Assembly: GCF_027944115.1 (NCBI RefSeq)
Contig: NZ_JAPJZI010000001.1
Span: forward strand, 3,968,001 to 4,032,000
Direction of reading: 5' to 3'
Source: Hoeflea prorocentri
GTDB lineage: Bacteria > Pseudomonadota > Alphaproteobacteria > Rhizobiales > Rhizobiaceae
DNA: 64,000 nucleotides
Translations under genes and position numbers: made by a program
Part shown: positions 54,656-63,813 of the stretch, one piece after another
Layout: each line of letters opens with the position of its first letter
How positions within the stretch are numbered: position 1 is the stretch's first letter
The notes under the pieces: model-generated
What the model saw: the letters and a program-made list of their open reading frames with translations, nothing else
Databases searched by the model: none
What the model was told of the DNA's origin: nothing

Positions 54656-56251
54656 ATGCAGGACGAAGATTTCAGCGCCTTTGCCGAACTCAGCCCCTTC
54701 GAGCTCAAGGACAAGCTGATTGCCGTTGCAAAAACGGAATCCCAGCGGGTCATGCTCAATGCCGGACGCGGCAACCCGAATTTTCTGGCGACCCAGCCGC
54801 GCCACGCCTTTCTGCGTCTCGGCGAGTTTGCCCTGCAGGAGGCCGAACGGTCCTACTCCTATCTCAATAGCGGCTTTGGCGGGCTGCCCGAGAAAGAAGG
54901 CATGGTGGAGCGCTTCGAATCCTATGCTTCCCGTTTCAGCGGCGACCAGGGCATCAGCTTCCTGCGCGCCGGTATTTCTTTTGTCCGCGACCAGCTTGAG
55001 ATGGAGCGGGAAGATTTTCTCTTTGAGATGGTCAGCGCGTTCCTTGGCTGCAACTACCCCGTTCCACCCCGCATGCTGACGCATTCGGAGGAAATCGTTC
55101 ACGCCTATATCGCCAAGGAGATGTTCGGGCCGAAGCCGGCAAGCGGCCCGTTCTCGCTCTTTGCGACCGAGGGCGGCACGGCCGCCATGACCTATATCTT
55201 CCAGACACTGAAGAATAACGGATTGATTGCCGCTGGCGACAAGATTGCACTCGGTACGCCGATTTTCTCGCCTTACCTGGAAATACCGCCACTGCCGGAT
55301 TACGCACTCGAAATCATCGATGTGCGCATGGACGAAAACAATGAGTGGCAGTTTCCCGACGACGAGATCGCCCGGCTTGAAGACCCGGATGTCAAGGTCT
55401 TCTGCCTCGTCAATCCGAGCAATCCGCCATCCTACAAACTCTCCGATGCCAGTCTTGAGAAGCTGGCGGACCTCATCAACACAAAACGCAAAGACCTGAT
55501 CGTCGTCACCGACGATGTCTACGGCACCTTCGCCGACGATTTCGTATCGCTCTTTGCCATGTGCCCGTACAACACGCTGTGCGTTTATTCCTTCTCCAAA
55601 TATTTCGGCGCGACCGGCTGGCGGCTCGGTGTCATCGGCCTGCATGAGGACAACGCCATCGATGCCGCCCTCGCCGGTCTCGACAAAAAGGAAAAGGACC
55701 TTTTGGACGAGCGGTATTCCTCGCTGACGACCGATGTTGCCGGTCTGCGCTTTATCGACCGTCTGGTTGCCGACAGCCGCGCCGTGGCGCTCAATCACAC
55801 CGCAGGCCTTTCGACGCCGCAGCAATTGCAGATGACGCTTTTTGCGCTGCACGGGCTGATGGATCTGCACGAGACCTACAAGTCGGCCGCCAAACATCTC
55901 ATCCGACACCGCTACCGGACCCTTTGTCAGAATATCGGCCTCGACCCGAAAACCGGGTCGAACGATGTGAATTACTATTATCTGATCGACCTGCAGCAGT
56001 TGGGAGAAGAACTCTACGGCGCCGAATTCGCCAAATGGTTCGCGCAAGACCAGCGAGGCACGGATTTCCTCTTCCGGCTGGCGCGAGAGACCGGTGTCGT
56101 CCTGTTGCCCGGCAAGGGCTTCGAGGTGATTGACGCCTCAGCCCGTGTCTCTCTCGCCAATCTGACCGAAGCCGAATATGCCGAAATCGGCACGTTCACC
56201 CGCCGTGTACTCGACGAACTGCACACGGATTTCGAGAAGGAGAAGGGCTAG
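54656..56251 (+). CDS. asdA: Bifunctional aspartate transaminase/aspartate 4-decarboxylase
   Basis: 531 residues, a large fold-type-I PLP enzyme. The PLP lysine is in VYSFSKYFGATGWRLG; NAGRGNPNF near 35-43 and NPSNPPSYKLS are typical of AsdA. It removes the beta-carboxyl of aspartate to give alanine and CO2, consuming a proton. With AspT it forms a decarboxylation cycle that generates proton-motive force and raises internal pH. AAAGGGAGC precedes the ATG. Confidence 0.93.
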   Translation: MQDEDFSAFAELSPFELKDKLIAVAKTESQRVMLNAGRGNPNFLATQPRHAFLRLGEFALQEAERSYSYLNSGFGGLPEKEGMVERFESYASRFSGDQGISFLRAGISFVRDQLEMEREDFLFEMVSAFLGCNYPVPPRMLTHSEEIVHAYIAKEMFGPKPASGPFSLFATEGGTAAMTYIFQTLKNNGLIAAGDKIALGTPIFSPYLEIPPLPDYALEIIDVRMDENNEWQFPDDEIARLEDPDVKVFCLVNPSNPPSYKLSDASLEKLADLINTKRKDLIVVTDDVYGTFADDFVSLFAMCPYNTLCVYSFSKYFGATGWRLGVIGLHEDNAIDAALAGLDKKEKDLLDERYSSLTTDVAGLRFIDRLVADSRAVALNHTAGLSTPQQLQMTLFALHGLMDLHETYKSAAKHLIRHRYRTLCQNIGLDPKTGSNDVNYYYLIDLQQLGEELYGAEFAKWFAQDQRGTDFLFRLARETGVVLLPGKGFEVIDASARVSLANLTEAEYAEIGTFTRRVLDELHTDFEKEKG

Positions 56252-56354
56252 GGCAGGTCCGGTGTGCGGGTGGCTTTCGGGATCGATGGAACGAACCCGG
56301 CTGTGCGGACGAAGCGGACATCCGCCCGTCGCGCGCAGATGCTTGGTACGATTA

Positions 56355-57119
56355 CTACACAGGAAGACCCGCCAAGGTTCGGCCCTCGTCGGTTTTCAAT
56401 GAGAAATCGGCTCCTGCGAATTCGTCCGCATCGGGGCCGCAAAGGAATCCGATGGCCTGTGCAACCCATTCCGGAGGGATATGGACGGAGGGATCCAGTT
56501 GGCTGACAGGGTTCATGCCCGATGCTTTGATTGCAGACTGCATGTCCGTTGCGACGGTGCCGGGGCTCAGGCCAACAACACGGATGCCGGCGTCGGCGTA
56601 TTCCTCATGTGCAACGCCCGTCAGGCGCAATACGGCGGCCTTGCTGGCACAGTAGTGCGACCATCCCTCGAGAGATGAGTTTGCCGCTCCGGACGAGAGG
56701 TTGATGATTGTCCCACCTTCCTGTTGCAGCATCACCGGGATCGCATAGCGCAGGCCGTGGTAGACACCCTTGATATTGACGTCGATGAGGTTGCCCCATG
56801 TCTCTGGGTCGCTGTCGGCGATGCGTGTGATCGGATCAATCAGGCCCGCATTGTTCACGAGGATATCCAAACACCCGAATGTCTGTGTCGTGTGCTGGAT
56901 CAGCGCGGACACGGCCGCGTGGTCGCTGACATCACAGGCAAATGCGCTGGCTTGCCCGCCGCCCGTTCGGATGTCGTCCGCAATGGCGGAAATCGCCCCG
57001 CCTGATCTTGCGGCAAGGACAACCTTCACGCCGTGTCTGGCCAGATAGCGGGCAGCAGCTTCACCGATGCCCCGGCTTGCACCTGTGACAATCGCGGTCT
57101 TTCCCTTGAGGTGTTTCAA
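56355..57119 (-). CDS. Short-chain dehydrogenase/reductase
   Basis: 254 residues, classical SDR. The cofactor loop TGASRGIG is near 12-19, NNAG near 88-91, and Ser, Tyr and Lys lie in LSSGAANSSLEGWSHYCASK. An acidic or Arg residue after the second strand (LAARSGG) suggests NADPH. Translation appears to use a TTG preceded by AAAGGAAA. It is divergent from the LysR-type gene at 57328, which probably regulates it. Substrate unknown. Confidence 0.9.
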   Translation of the reverse strand: MKHLKGKTAIVTGASRGIGEAAARYLARHGVKVVLAARSGGAISAIADDIRTGGGQASAFACDVSDHAAVSALIQHTTQTFGCLDILVNNAGLIDPITRIADSDPETWGNLIDVNIKGVYHGLRYAIPVMLQQEGGTIINLSSGAANSSLEGWSHYCASKAAVLRLTGVAHEEYADAGIRVVGLSPGTVATDMQSAIKASGMNPVSQLDPSVHIPPEWVAQAIGFLCGPDADEFAGADFSLKTDEGRTLAGLPV

Positions 57120-57139
57120 CGTGTTTCCTTTCCGTTGGG

Positions 57140-57262
57140 CTAAGCAGCAATGGCTGCAAGTTCAGCTGCTGCCTTGGCGAATCGAGCGACAGCTGTTTCT
57201 TCATCGGCCGTGGTCGCCTCAACAGACACCACCTCGACCCCATCAATTGGAATGAGTATCCT
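57140..57262 (-). pseudogene. Possible gene remnant between SDR and LysR genes
   Basis: A 40-codon minus-strand frame without start codon reads RILIPIDGVEVVSVEATTAD and continues EETAVARFAKAAAELAAIAA to a TAG. The composition is that of a real protein C-terminus, a helix rich in Ala and Glu, unlike the shadow frames around it. It stops at an in-frame TAA just upstream. I do not recognise the family; it may be what is left of a gene once located between the two. Confidence 0.3.
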
Positions 57263-57327
57263 TTAATTACTGCAGAAAATGCGAAAAACAGTTGATGAAT
57301 CCTCATTGTCGTGCGCTTTGTACACGA

Positions 57328-58233
57328 ATGGAAATCGCCTCTTTAAAAACAGTCCTGCTTGTTCAATCCCAGGGAAGTATAGCAGCTGCGGCCCGCGCAC
57401 TCGACCTCGATCCATCATCTGTTTCCCGGATTGTCGCCACAGTCGAAGCGGATCTGGGCGTGCGACTTTTCCAGCGCACCACCCGCCGCCTGACGGTAAC
57501 GGAAGAAGGGCAGGTCTTCCTGACACGGCTTGCCCCTATGCTGGAAGAAATCGAAGCAGCGCAAGAAGATGCAAGGGGCTTAAGGAGTAAGCCGACAGGC
57601 CTGTTACGCCTGACCGCATCGGTCGCCTTTGCACATCACATGATCCTGCCGCTCTTGCCAGCGTTTCAGGAGCTCTATCCTGATATCTCCATCGACCTGC
57701 AAAGCAGTGATGCCAATCTGGATTTGGTGGAACATGGAATTGACCTTGCCATCCGCCTCGCTCCTGCCCCAACGGGTGATCTTGTTTCGACCCGACTGAT
57801 GAAAACCCGTTACCATGTGGTGGCCAGCCCGAACTACCTTGACGGTCGTGCCGGCATCACAAAACCCACCGATCTTGAGCAGCTCAACTGCATCAGATTT
57901 GCCTTGCCGGGCCTGCGGGACCGCTGGATGTTTCAGAGCGGAGCAAGCGCACCGTTTGAGGTACCCGTTCGTGGCGATCTCAGAATCTCGAATGCGCTCG
58001 CCCTGCGTCGTGCAGCATGCATGGGTTTGGGCGTTGCGATGCTGGCGGACTGGCTGATCCAGGATGACCTGCGCGACGGGCGGCTGGTTGCCCTATTCCC
58101 GGACTTTCGATGTGCCGCGACCGAGTTCGAGACGGCTGCCTGGGCGCTATATCCAAACCGGGCTTACCTTCCGCAAAAGGTCCGCGTCATGATCGATTTT
58201 CTACGCTCGAACATGCGGACCGCAGTCGGCTGA
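57328..58233 (+). CDS. LysR-family transcriptional regulator
   Basis: 301 residues. The N-terminal helix-turn-helix (about 1-60, SIAAAARALDLDPSSVSRIV) has the Dlp-like short LysR start MEIASLKTVLLV. The effector domain begins at GLLRLTASVAFAHHMILPLL and is of the PBP2_CrgA type. Divergent from the SDR gene, it is the likely regulator of that gene. The effector would be a small aromatic or carbonyl compound; this is inference. Confidence 0.9.
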   Translation: MEIASLKTVLLVQSQGSIAAAARALDLDPSSVSRIVATVEADLGVRLFQRTTRRLTVTEEGQVFLTRLAPMLEEIEAAQEDARGLRSKPTGLLRLTASVAFAHHMILPLLPAFQELYPDISIDLQSSDANLDLVEHGIDLAIRLAPAPTGDLVSTRLMKTRYHVVASPNYLDGRAGITKPTDLEQLNCIRFALPGLRDRWMFQSGASAPFEVPVRGDLRISNALALRRAACMGLGVAMLADWLIQDDLRDGRLVALFPDFRCAATEFETAAWALYPNRAYLPQKVRVMIDFLRSNMRTAVG

Positions 58234-58287
58234 ACGCGCGCCCCCCGGCCTCAGTCTCGCCCCCCGAGGAAGAAGACGTCGATATAG

Positions 58288-58770
58288 ACCTTGCCGGCTC
58301 CGACAAAAGGAAAGGCCTTGCGTGCGGTTGAGCGCAGTCTTGATGTGACGCCCGATTATATGTTCGCTCTGAACGCCCGGGCACGTTTTTATACCTTCGC
58401 AGGTCGCCTTGCAGGGGCGCGCGACTTGTTTGAGCGAGTGATCCCGGTTCTTTCGCAAAACCGGATCATTCATCGCGTTCTTGTTCACAAATCGACGTGT
58501 CAATTCGCGTCAAATGATATGGCCGACGCCCCAGACACCGCACGAAAATCACTGGATTGTGCACCGAATGCTCCGCATTCCCTGGCAATTGCAGCAGCAT
58601 CCGCCAGCGTGCAGGGGGAAGCGAATCTGGCCAGCAGGTTCATGGAGACGCTTCTGGACACCAAACCACATCCGACATTGCCCAAAATTCGCCCGCTCGG
58701 GTTCGCAGATCAGCACATTGAAGAGGTTTATCGCTCTGCCCTGACCGCGGCTGGTTTGCCCTTGGATTGA
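58288..58770 (+). pseudogene. C-terminal TPR fragment of a larger regulator or cyclase
   Basis: About 160 codons open just after an in-frame TAG. The text (SLDVTPDYMFALNARARFYT, GRLAGARDLFERVIPVL, then FADQHIEEVYRSALTAAGLP at the end) is that of the last TPR units of SARP/CadC or cyclase-TPR proteins, whose final line typically resembles this one. There is only a TTG at the 5' end and no ribosome-binding site. I judge it a truncated pseudogene, though a short functional TPR protein cannot be excluded. Confidence 0.5.
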
Positions 58771-58812
58771 GTTGAATGAACGAACCCGGAGATCGATGCA
58801 GGGATGCAACCG

Positions 58813-59583
58813 CTATTCATGCTTCGTGAGGTGCCAGACCTGTTCGACCGGGTAGCTCTTGGCCCAATCTGCCGGAATAGCCGCGCGGGTGCCCATCTCG
58901 CCTTCGGGGGCATAAAGCTCCTGATACTTCGTGACGGCAAAGCCGATGTCGGTGAAAAGGTCCATCCAGGACGACATTGTCAGGTTGAAGCACACACCGG
59001 TTGGTTCGAATTCGACCTCAGTCCAGTCCGCCCCCCACATCTCGCGATAGGGCCGATGCAGCGTCCGTTCGGCGGGCGAGCCGTCAAGCGGTGAGCAGAT
59101 CAGCGACAGCGGATGGTTTCCCAGGAAAACCAACCGTCCGTTCGGGCGAAGCAATCGCCATGCCTCCCGCAGCCACTTGTCCGGTGCGCACCAGATCGAT
59201 GCACCGTATTCCGAGATTGCGAAGTCGAACGAGGCATCCGGCAAGCCCGTCTCTTCGGCGTTTCCCTCGATGAAGGTGATATCCGCGCTGTGTTCTTCGG
59301 CGTTGTGACGAGCGGTGGCCAATTGTTCGGCTGATACATCGATTGCGGTGACCCGCGCGCCACGCCGGTTCATCCAGCCCGACACATATCCCGTCCCACA
59401 TCCGAGTTCGATGGCATCCACACCCGTCATGTCTGCGGGAAGCAGGCGCAAGCTCGCTTCGGAGTTCCCCCATGTGCCCCATTCCGGGGTCTCAAGGCTC
59501 CAACGACTTTTGGCAAAGTCAACCCAATTGGCCGCGTCGGCATTCCAGATGTCCTTGTTAATCGAAAGGTAGTCGCGTGTCAT
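58813..59583 (-). CDS. Class I SAM-dependent methyltransferase
   Basis: 256 residues. Motif I is AIELGCGTGYVSGWM, motif II VTAIDVSAEQL and the post-motif FDFAISEYGASIWC; the rest fits a methyltransferase_11 fold. The ATG at 59583 is preceded by GGGGAGG. The insertion between motif III and the C-terminus (SPAERTLHRPYREMWGADWT) recurs in small-molecule methyltransferases. Its substrate is unknown. It follows the tandem-ABM gene on the same strand by about 180 bp. Confidence 0.88.
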   Translation of the reverse strand: MTRDYLSINKDIWNADAANWVDFAKSRWSLETPEWGTWGNSEASLRLLPADMTGVDAIELGCGTGYVSGWMNRRGARVTAIDVSAEQLATARHNAEEHSADITFIEGNAEETGLPDASFDFAISEYGASIWCAPDKWLREAWRLLRPNGRLVFLGNHPLSLICSPLDGSPAERTLHRPYREMWGADWTEVEFEPTGVCFNLTMSSWMDLFTDIGFAVTKYQELYAPEGEMGTRAAIPADWAKSYPVEQVWHLTKHE

Positions 59584-59717
59584 TGGTGCCTCCCCGGTCG
59601 TTCGCATGGATTGTCTTACCACACAGCCGGTCTGAAATGCATCGCCGGGTGGCGTTCGCCTTCACGAGCAGTCATTGGCGGCCGCTATGAGGGTGGTCTT
59701 CCAACTGAATGCGTAAT

Positions 59718-59740
59718 GCCCGGCGGAACAGGCGCCGGGC
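59718..59740 (-). terminator. GC-rich hairpin after the tandem-ABM gene
   Basis: GCCCGGCG and CGCCGGGC form a perfect 8-bp stem around a 7-nt loop, 24 bp after the minus-strand stop at 59765. There is no T-run, so termination is uncertain. Confidence 0.45.
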
Positions 59741-59764
59741 AAAGCGTTTCGCGATTGGCTTGTT

Positions 59765-60490
59765 CTATTTGATGGCAATGATGTCGAAGTTGCTGACGTT
59801 GGGGATTACGCCATCGTCCCAGCCGCCCACGATCAGTTCTGCCGACTTGTCCTTCAGCAGGCCGGCAACCTCCCCGGCAAAATGTGCCTCGCGGCCGGAG
59901 TTGTCGGCGAAGATGTCAAAGATCGCAAAGTTGTTCTCGTCGATCTGCAACGCAACCCAAAACAGCGTCTTGGGTTCGGTATCGGCAACGATTGAGGCTG
60001 CAGCCGTCAGCAGGGCCCGCAAGTTGTCGCTTTGGCCGGGCGCAGCCTCGAGACTGATGTAAGTGGCCGTCGTGGCCGTATAGAGCTCGACCGGCGCCTT
60101 CATAGAAAGCACATTGGAGTTGCTGATGTTGGCGACAACGCCGGCGGTCCAACCGCCCGAGACAAGTGCGTCGGCATTTTCATTCAATGCGCCCGCGACC
60201 GCCCCGGAAAAATGGGCGTCGCGCGCCGCGTCATCGACAAAGATGTCGAAGATTGCGAGCGTGTCTTCGGCTTGCAGGGCGAACCAGAGCTTGGTTCCCG
60301 GCTCAGTCTCTTTGACCAGTGGCGCAGCGCCGGCCAGAAACTCGGCAAAGGCCTGGGTCTGGCCCTTGGCGGCAGGCATCGCGATGTAGCTGGCTGTGTG
60401 GTTGGTCACGTCGTTATCCAATGCGCTTGCAGTTGTGGTTGCGGTGATAAGGACCAGCGCGGAAAGCATCTGTGCGAATTGAGATTTCAT
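59765..60490 (-). CDS. Exported protein with two antibiotic-biosynthesis-monooxygenase-like domains
   Basis: 241 residues. A signal peptide ends near TTTASALD (about 24). The mature chain holds two similar halves: ASYIAMPAAKGQTQAFAEFL with TLAIFDIFVDDAARDAHFSG, and ATYISLEAAPGQSDNLRALL with NFAIFDIFADNSGREAHFAG. Each is an ABM/dimeric alpha-beta barrel unit, so the tandem makes a pseudo-dimer. Export of an ABM fold to the periplasm is unusual. AAGGAGACG precedes the ATG. Divergent from the LysR-type gene at 60632. Confidence 0.85.
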   Translation of the reverse strand: MKSQFAQMLSALVLITATTTASALDNDVTNHTASYIAMPAAKGQTQAFAEFLAGAAPLVKETEPGTKLWFALQAEDTLAIFDIFVDDAARDAHFSGAVAGALNENADALVSGGWTAGVVANISNSNVLSMKAPVELYTATTATYISLEAAPGQSDNLRALLTAAASIVADTEPKTLFWVALQIDENNFAIFDIFADNSGREAHFAGEVAGLLKDKSAELIVGGWDDGVIPNVSNFDIIAIK

Positions 60491-60563
60491 GGTCGTCTCC
60501 TTGGTTTGGCTTCGATGCGTTCCTTCTCCCACGTCGATACCGCTCACCTCCAATCCCGAGATT

Positions 60564-60592
60564 CTATCTTTCGATAGACATTGACTATCGAA
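60564..60592. promoter_or_regulatory. LysR-type operator with three half-sites
   Basis: TTCGATAG at 60570-60577 and CTATCGAA at 60585-60592 are a perfect inverted repeat with a 7-bp spacer. An additional CTATC at 60564 pairs with the middle GATAG. The cluster is 40-70 bp upstream of the LysR ATG and about 75-100 bp upstream of the divergent tandem-ABM gene, the typical place for a shared LysR site. Confidence 0.6.
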
Positions 60593-60631
60593 GGAGAAAT
60601 CTTAAAACTCCTGTCGCGAGAGGAACCGCCC

Positions 60632-61498
60632 ATGGAGATGAACCAGGTCCGATACTTTCTGGCTGTCTGCGAGCACCGCAATTTCACCCATGCTGCCAGT
60701 GCATCGAACGTGTCGCAGCCCTCGCTAACGACGGCCATCAAAAAACTTGAAGAAGAGATGGGCGGCGCCCTGTTTATTCGCGACCGCGCCGGATGTCGTT
60801 TGACACCGCTCGGCAAACTGGTGCAGCCCAGGCTTGAAAGGATTCAGACAGAATCGGCGGAAGCCAAGGCTGAGGCCGTTCGGCACGTCCGACTGGATCG
60901 TGTGCCCATCAGCATCGGACTTGGGGAGACAATCGGGAACAACAGGATATCGGCTGCTATTGAGCGATTCCGCAAGCGTATGCCGGAAGCGGAGATCGAG
61001 CTGATCGTTGGATCGCCAGAAAGCCTGCTGGCAGGCCTGCGCGACGGCGAACATGACATCGTGGTTACATCAGCACAGGTCAATCCCGAGCTGTATAAAA
61101 TAGACCCTCTCTATAGTGAGGATTATCGTGTCGTCGTCGCAAAAGGTCATCCGATGAGTGGCCTGGGCAGCGTGACACTGGAGGTTCTTGCCCAAACCGA
61201 TCTGCTGGATCGCCCAAATTGCGAGATGCGCGACACGCTCCACGGCACCTGCGCAGATCATGGCCATCTCCTCTATGCCGCCTACCGGTCGAATCGCGTG
61301 GAATGGTTGCTGGAATTGGCCCGAAAAGGAGCCGGGGCGGTGATACTGCCAGCGACGGCCATTCCAATCGATCCGGCCCTGGCGACTTTGGCGATTTCAG
61401 ACATGGAAATCGGACGCAACGTCAGTGCCATAAGATTTCGGCATCAGGCCGCCCGGCCGGAGGCGGCTGAACTTTTGCGCGAGATTTCCAAGGGATAG
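60632..61498 (+). CDS. LysR-family transcriptional regulator (OxyR/CysB-like group)
   Basis: 288 residues. The helix-turn-helix is in MEMNQVRYFLAVCEHRNFTH and SQPSLTTAIKKLEEEMGGAL. The effector domain includes RPNCEMRDTL near residue 200, where a Cys occupies the region of OxyR's redox cysteines, but a second Cys at CADH is only seven residues on. AGAGGAACC precedes the ATG. Its operator candidate lies just upstream. It probably controls the divergent exported ABM gene. Confidence 0.9.
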   Translation: MEMNQVRYFLAVCEHRNFTHAASASNVSQPSLTTAIKKLEEEMGGALFIRDRAGCRLTPLGKLVQPRLERIQTESAEAKAEAVRHVRLDRVPISIGLGETIGNNRISAAIERFRKRMPEAEIELIVGSPESLLAGLRDGEHDIVVTSAQVNPELYKIDPLYSEDYRVVVAKGHPMSGLGSVTLEVLAQTDLLDRPNCEMRDTLHGTCADHGHLLYAAYRSNRVEWLLELARKGAGAVILPATAIPIDPALATLAISDMEIGRNVSAIRFRHQAARPEAAELLREISKG

Positions 61499-61638
61499 TG
61501 CGTCGTGCTTTGCCCGAAAAAGATGACATTCGCGACGTACGCGGTATCAAACACTTTGGGCTCTATGCCGCCATTCACCCTCAGACCCGTGTGCGGTTTG
61601 TCCTTGCGGCCAGAGCCGTGTTGGATATCAATATCCGT

Positions 61639-62883
61639 ATGAATGATGTGAACCTGTCCCCGGAAGAGCTGAGCGAACTCATTGGCCTGGCCTATGATTC
61701 CGCTTTTGAACCGCGGCCCTGGCAGTCTTTGCTGGATCGATTGACCGCGCTGTTTCCGGGCATCGGCGCGAATGTCTATGGTTATGACGAGAACGGCCCT
61801 CTACCGGAATACTCCTATTCGGGGGGGCGCGAATTCTATCGTGATCCGACACAGGTTGACCTGATGGAGCTGGGGCTCAATGTCCCGGATTATCTCAATC
61901 TGGCCACACCGGCCTCGATGGCCGTGGCCGAAGGAATACGGCATATGCAAAACGGTTTCGTCGCGCGCACCAAGGTGTTTTTCGACGAGGCGATGTGGGT
62001 GCAGACACCGATCTACAAGGAACTGCTGGAACCGGGCGGCTTCAAACATACGTTGCAGATGAAGATCGAGCATCTGGGCGACAAGGGTGTCATGATCGGT
62101 TTTGCACTGCCGGCGGATCCGGAGCGGGAGGCCGAAATCCACGACCCGCTCTTCAACCTGCTCAAGCTCCTTTCACCTCATGTGCTGCGAGCAACCAAGC
62201 TGGCACGGGCGATTGCGCTGTCGAAACGGACCAATGAGGTTTTTGCCGGCTTTATTGACGGGATTGTGCTGCCCCTTCTTATCACCGATGGGGCCGGGAA
62301 ATACCTGTTCGGCAATGCCGCCGGCCGGCGGATGATCGACCGCAATGCGCCCTTCAAGGTCGGTGCCAGCGGCATCCTGACCTTGTCCGATCCGATGGAC
62401 ACCAGGGCACTCCACAACAAGCTGAAGCAGCTTGAGGCGCATCAGGCCCCGGGGGGCATGCGGCTGGAATCGGAGCCGGATCCGCTGTCGCTCATCATTA
62501 CCCCTTTCCGCCCGGCTTTGCGCGAGGCCAGCGCGATTGATCGCCACCTGCTCGCGGAAGAGCGCCTTTACGCAATCGTGGTCGGCCAAACTTCGAATGA
62601 CACCATTTCCAGTGCATTGCTGGAGGATGTGTTAGACCTGACGGCGCGCGAGGCCCAAGTTTGTAAAGAGCTTCTGATGGGCCGCAAGGTGCCTGAAATC
62701 GCCGAAAGCTCTGGGCGCTCGCCGAAGACAATTCGCAATCAGATCCAGACCATCTACGACAAGACAGGCGTGGCATCGAACACCAGCCTGTTGGACGCGC
62801 TTTTGGTGTTTCGGACCATCGGCACCTTGTTTGACGGCGAAGACGCGGATCGCGTCAAGGCCGCGCAGCGTACCCAAAAATAA
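61639..62883 (+). CDS. LuxR-family transcriptional regulator
   Basis: 414 residues from the ATG at 61639; the frame is open back to a GTG at 61498 that overlaps the LysR stop. Residues 1-330 are a PAS/sensor-like region (LLITDGAGKYLFGNAAGRRM). The C-terminus carries a LuxR helix-turn-helix: LTAREAQVCKELLMGRKVPE and GRSPKTIRNQIQTIYDKTGV. No autoinducer-binding signature is visible, so a metabolite or redox signal is likelier. The target genes are unknown. Confidence 0.88.
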   Translation: MNDVNLSPEELSELIGLAYDSAFEPRPWQSLLDRLTALFPGIGANVYGYDENGPLPEYSYSGGREFYRDPTQVDLMELGLNVPDYLNLATPASMAVAEGIRHMQNGFVARTKVFFDEAMWVQTPIYKELLEPGGFKHTLQMKIEHLGDKGVMIGFALPADPEREAEIHDPLFNLLKLLSPHVLRATKLARAIALSKRTNEVFAGFIDGIVLPLLITDGAGKYLFGNAAGRRMIDRNAPFKVGASGILTLSDPMDTRALHNKLKQLEAHQAPGGMRLESEPDPLSLIITPFRPALREASAIDRHLLAEERLYAIVVGQTSNDTISSALLEDVLDLTAREAQVCKELLMGRKVPEIAESSGRSPKTIRNQIQTIYDKTGVASNTSLLDALLVFRTIGTLFDGEDADRVKAAQRTQK

Positions 62884-63057
62884 ATCAGCTCTCTTAGGTA
62901 AATTTGCTCATGTGAGCGGCGCGCAGAGCCGTCACACATGACCATGCTGTGGGGTCAGTCTTCTTTCACAGAGAAGTGCCTGCGGAAAAACGCAAGTCGC
63001 AGGAGATGAACCTGTTTCCCGCGACCGTTTGAAAATGAAAAATTGAGGGCAGAATCC

Positions 63058-63351
63058 ATGCCAAAAAATGTGATCAAAGCCGACGAAATCGATTGCCATG
63101 AGCCCGAGCCGGTGCTCTCCGGCTTTCGATCGCTCCACACGCTTGCCGCATCCAGGGGCGACGGACTTCACCCCAAACTGTTGGCGCTCGCGGAGCGCAC
63201 TGCCAACGGGGCCCTCGGGCACCCGACGAGGCAGCTGGGGTGCGATCTTTCCGGCACCTTTCTTGACCCGGATCGGTTCGCAGCCGACACGGCCAGTAAG
63301 ACAGGCGCGGCGACCATGCGACATGACCTCGTACGCGGCGAGAAGGATTAG
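63058..63351 (+). CDS. Small hypothetical protein
   Basis: 97 residues starting MPKNVIKADEIDCHEPEPVL, preceded by GAGGGCAG about seven bases upstream. It is hydrophilic, with no signal peptide or membrane segment. I recognise no family. It precedes the ABM-like gene by 28 bp and may be co-transcribed with it. The good ribosome-binding site is the main reason to accept it. Confidence 0.5.
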   Translation: MPKNVIKADEIDCHEPEPVLSGFRSLHTLAASRGDGLHPKLLALAERTANGALGHPTRQLGCDLSGTFLDPDRFAADTASKTGAATMRHDLVRGEKD

Positions 63352-63379
63352 ACGATCATCGCAGGATAGGAGAAAAAGG

Positions 63380-63658
63380 ATGTTCACACGGATCATCACA
63401 TGGAATGGAAGCGATTCCGACGCGGTACGGCCAAACATTGAAGCAAAGCGCGAACAGATCATGTCCGTTCCCGGCATAGTTTCGTGCCATGTTGCCTGGA
63501 ACGAGGATGGATCAGGAGTTACCGTCGCAGTCTACGAGTCCGAGGCCGCGGCGAGCGCCTCAGCGGCGCAAATCCAGGCGATCTGGAGCGATCTCGGTTC
63601 CCTGTTCACCGCGCCGCCCGAAACGGTGACCTATTCCGAATCGATAGAGATGCGCTGA
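63380..63658 (+). CDS. Small ABM/dimeric alpha-beta barrel-like protein
   Basis: 92 residues starting MFTRIITWNGSDSDAVRPN, preceded by AGGAGAAAAAGG. The pattern of a beta strand, helix (EAKREQIMSVPG), strands SCHVAWNEDGSGVTVAVYES and a second helix fits a dimeric alpha-beta barrel, as in ABM, DUF4242-like or EthD-like proteins. No catalytic residue can be assigned. This is a third protein of related fold within 4 kb, besides the exported tandem copy. Confidence 0.65.
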   Translation: MFTRIITWNGSDSDAVRPNIEAKREQIMSVPGIVSCHVAWNEDGSGVTVAVYESEAAASASAAQIQAIWSDLGSLFTAPPETVTYSESIEMR

Positions 63659-63813
63659 CGGTGCCAGGCCGGATACCGTCCTCTCACGTCTCGTGAGTCC
63701 GATAGATACCATGCAGGAGCGCATGCCAACGCGCGCCTCTTGCAAGGGATCAGGGAGACGGATGCCTGGTGTGTTTCAAAATCCAGCTGGCTTTCGCAGG
63801 AGACAGTGTTCCA

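Noticed and set aside
54269-56047. 592-codon open frame antisense to aspT/asdA
   Set aside because: It mirrors real plus-strand genes with clear family motifs; long antisense frames are common in GC-rich DNA, and its protein text has no domain.
56264-56506. 80-codon plus-strand frame after asdA
   Set aside because: It overlaps the 3' part of the SDR gene, has no ribosome-binding site and no coherent domain.
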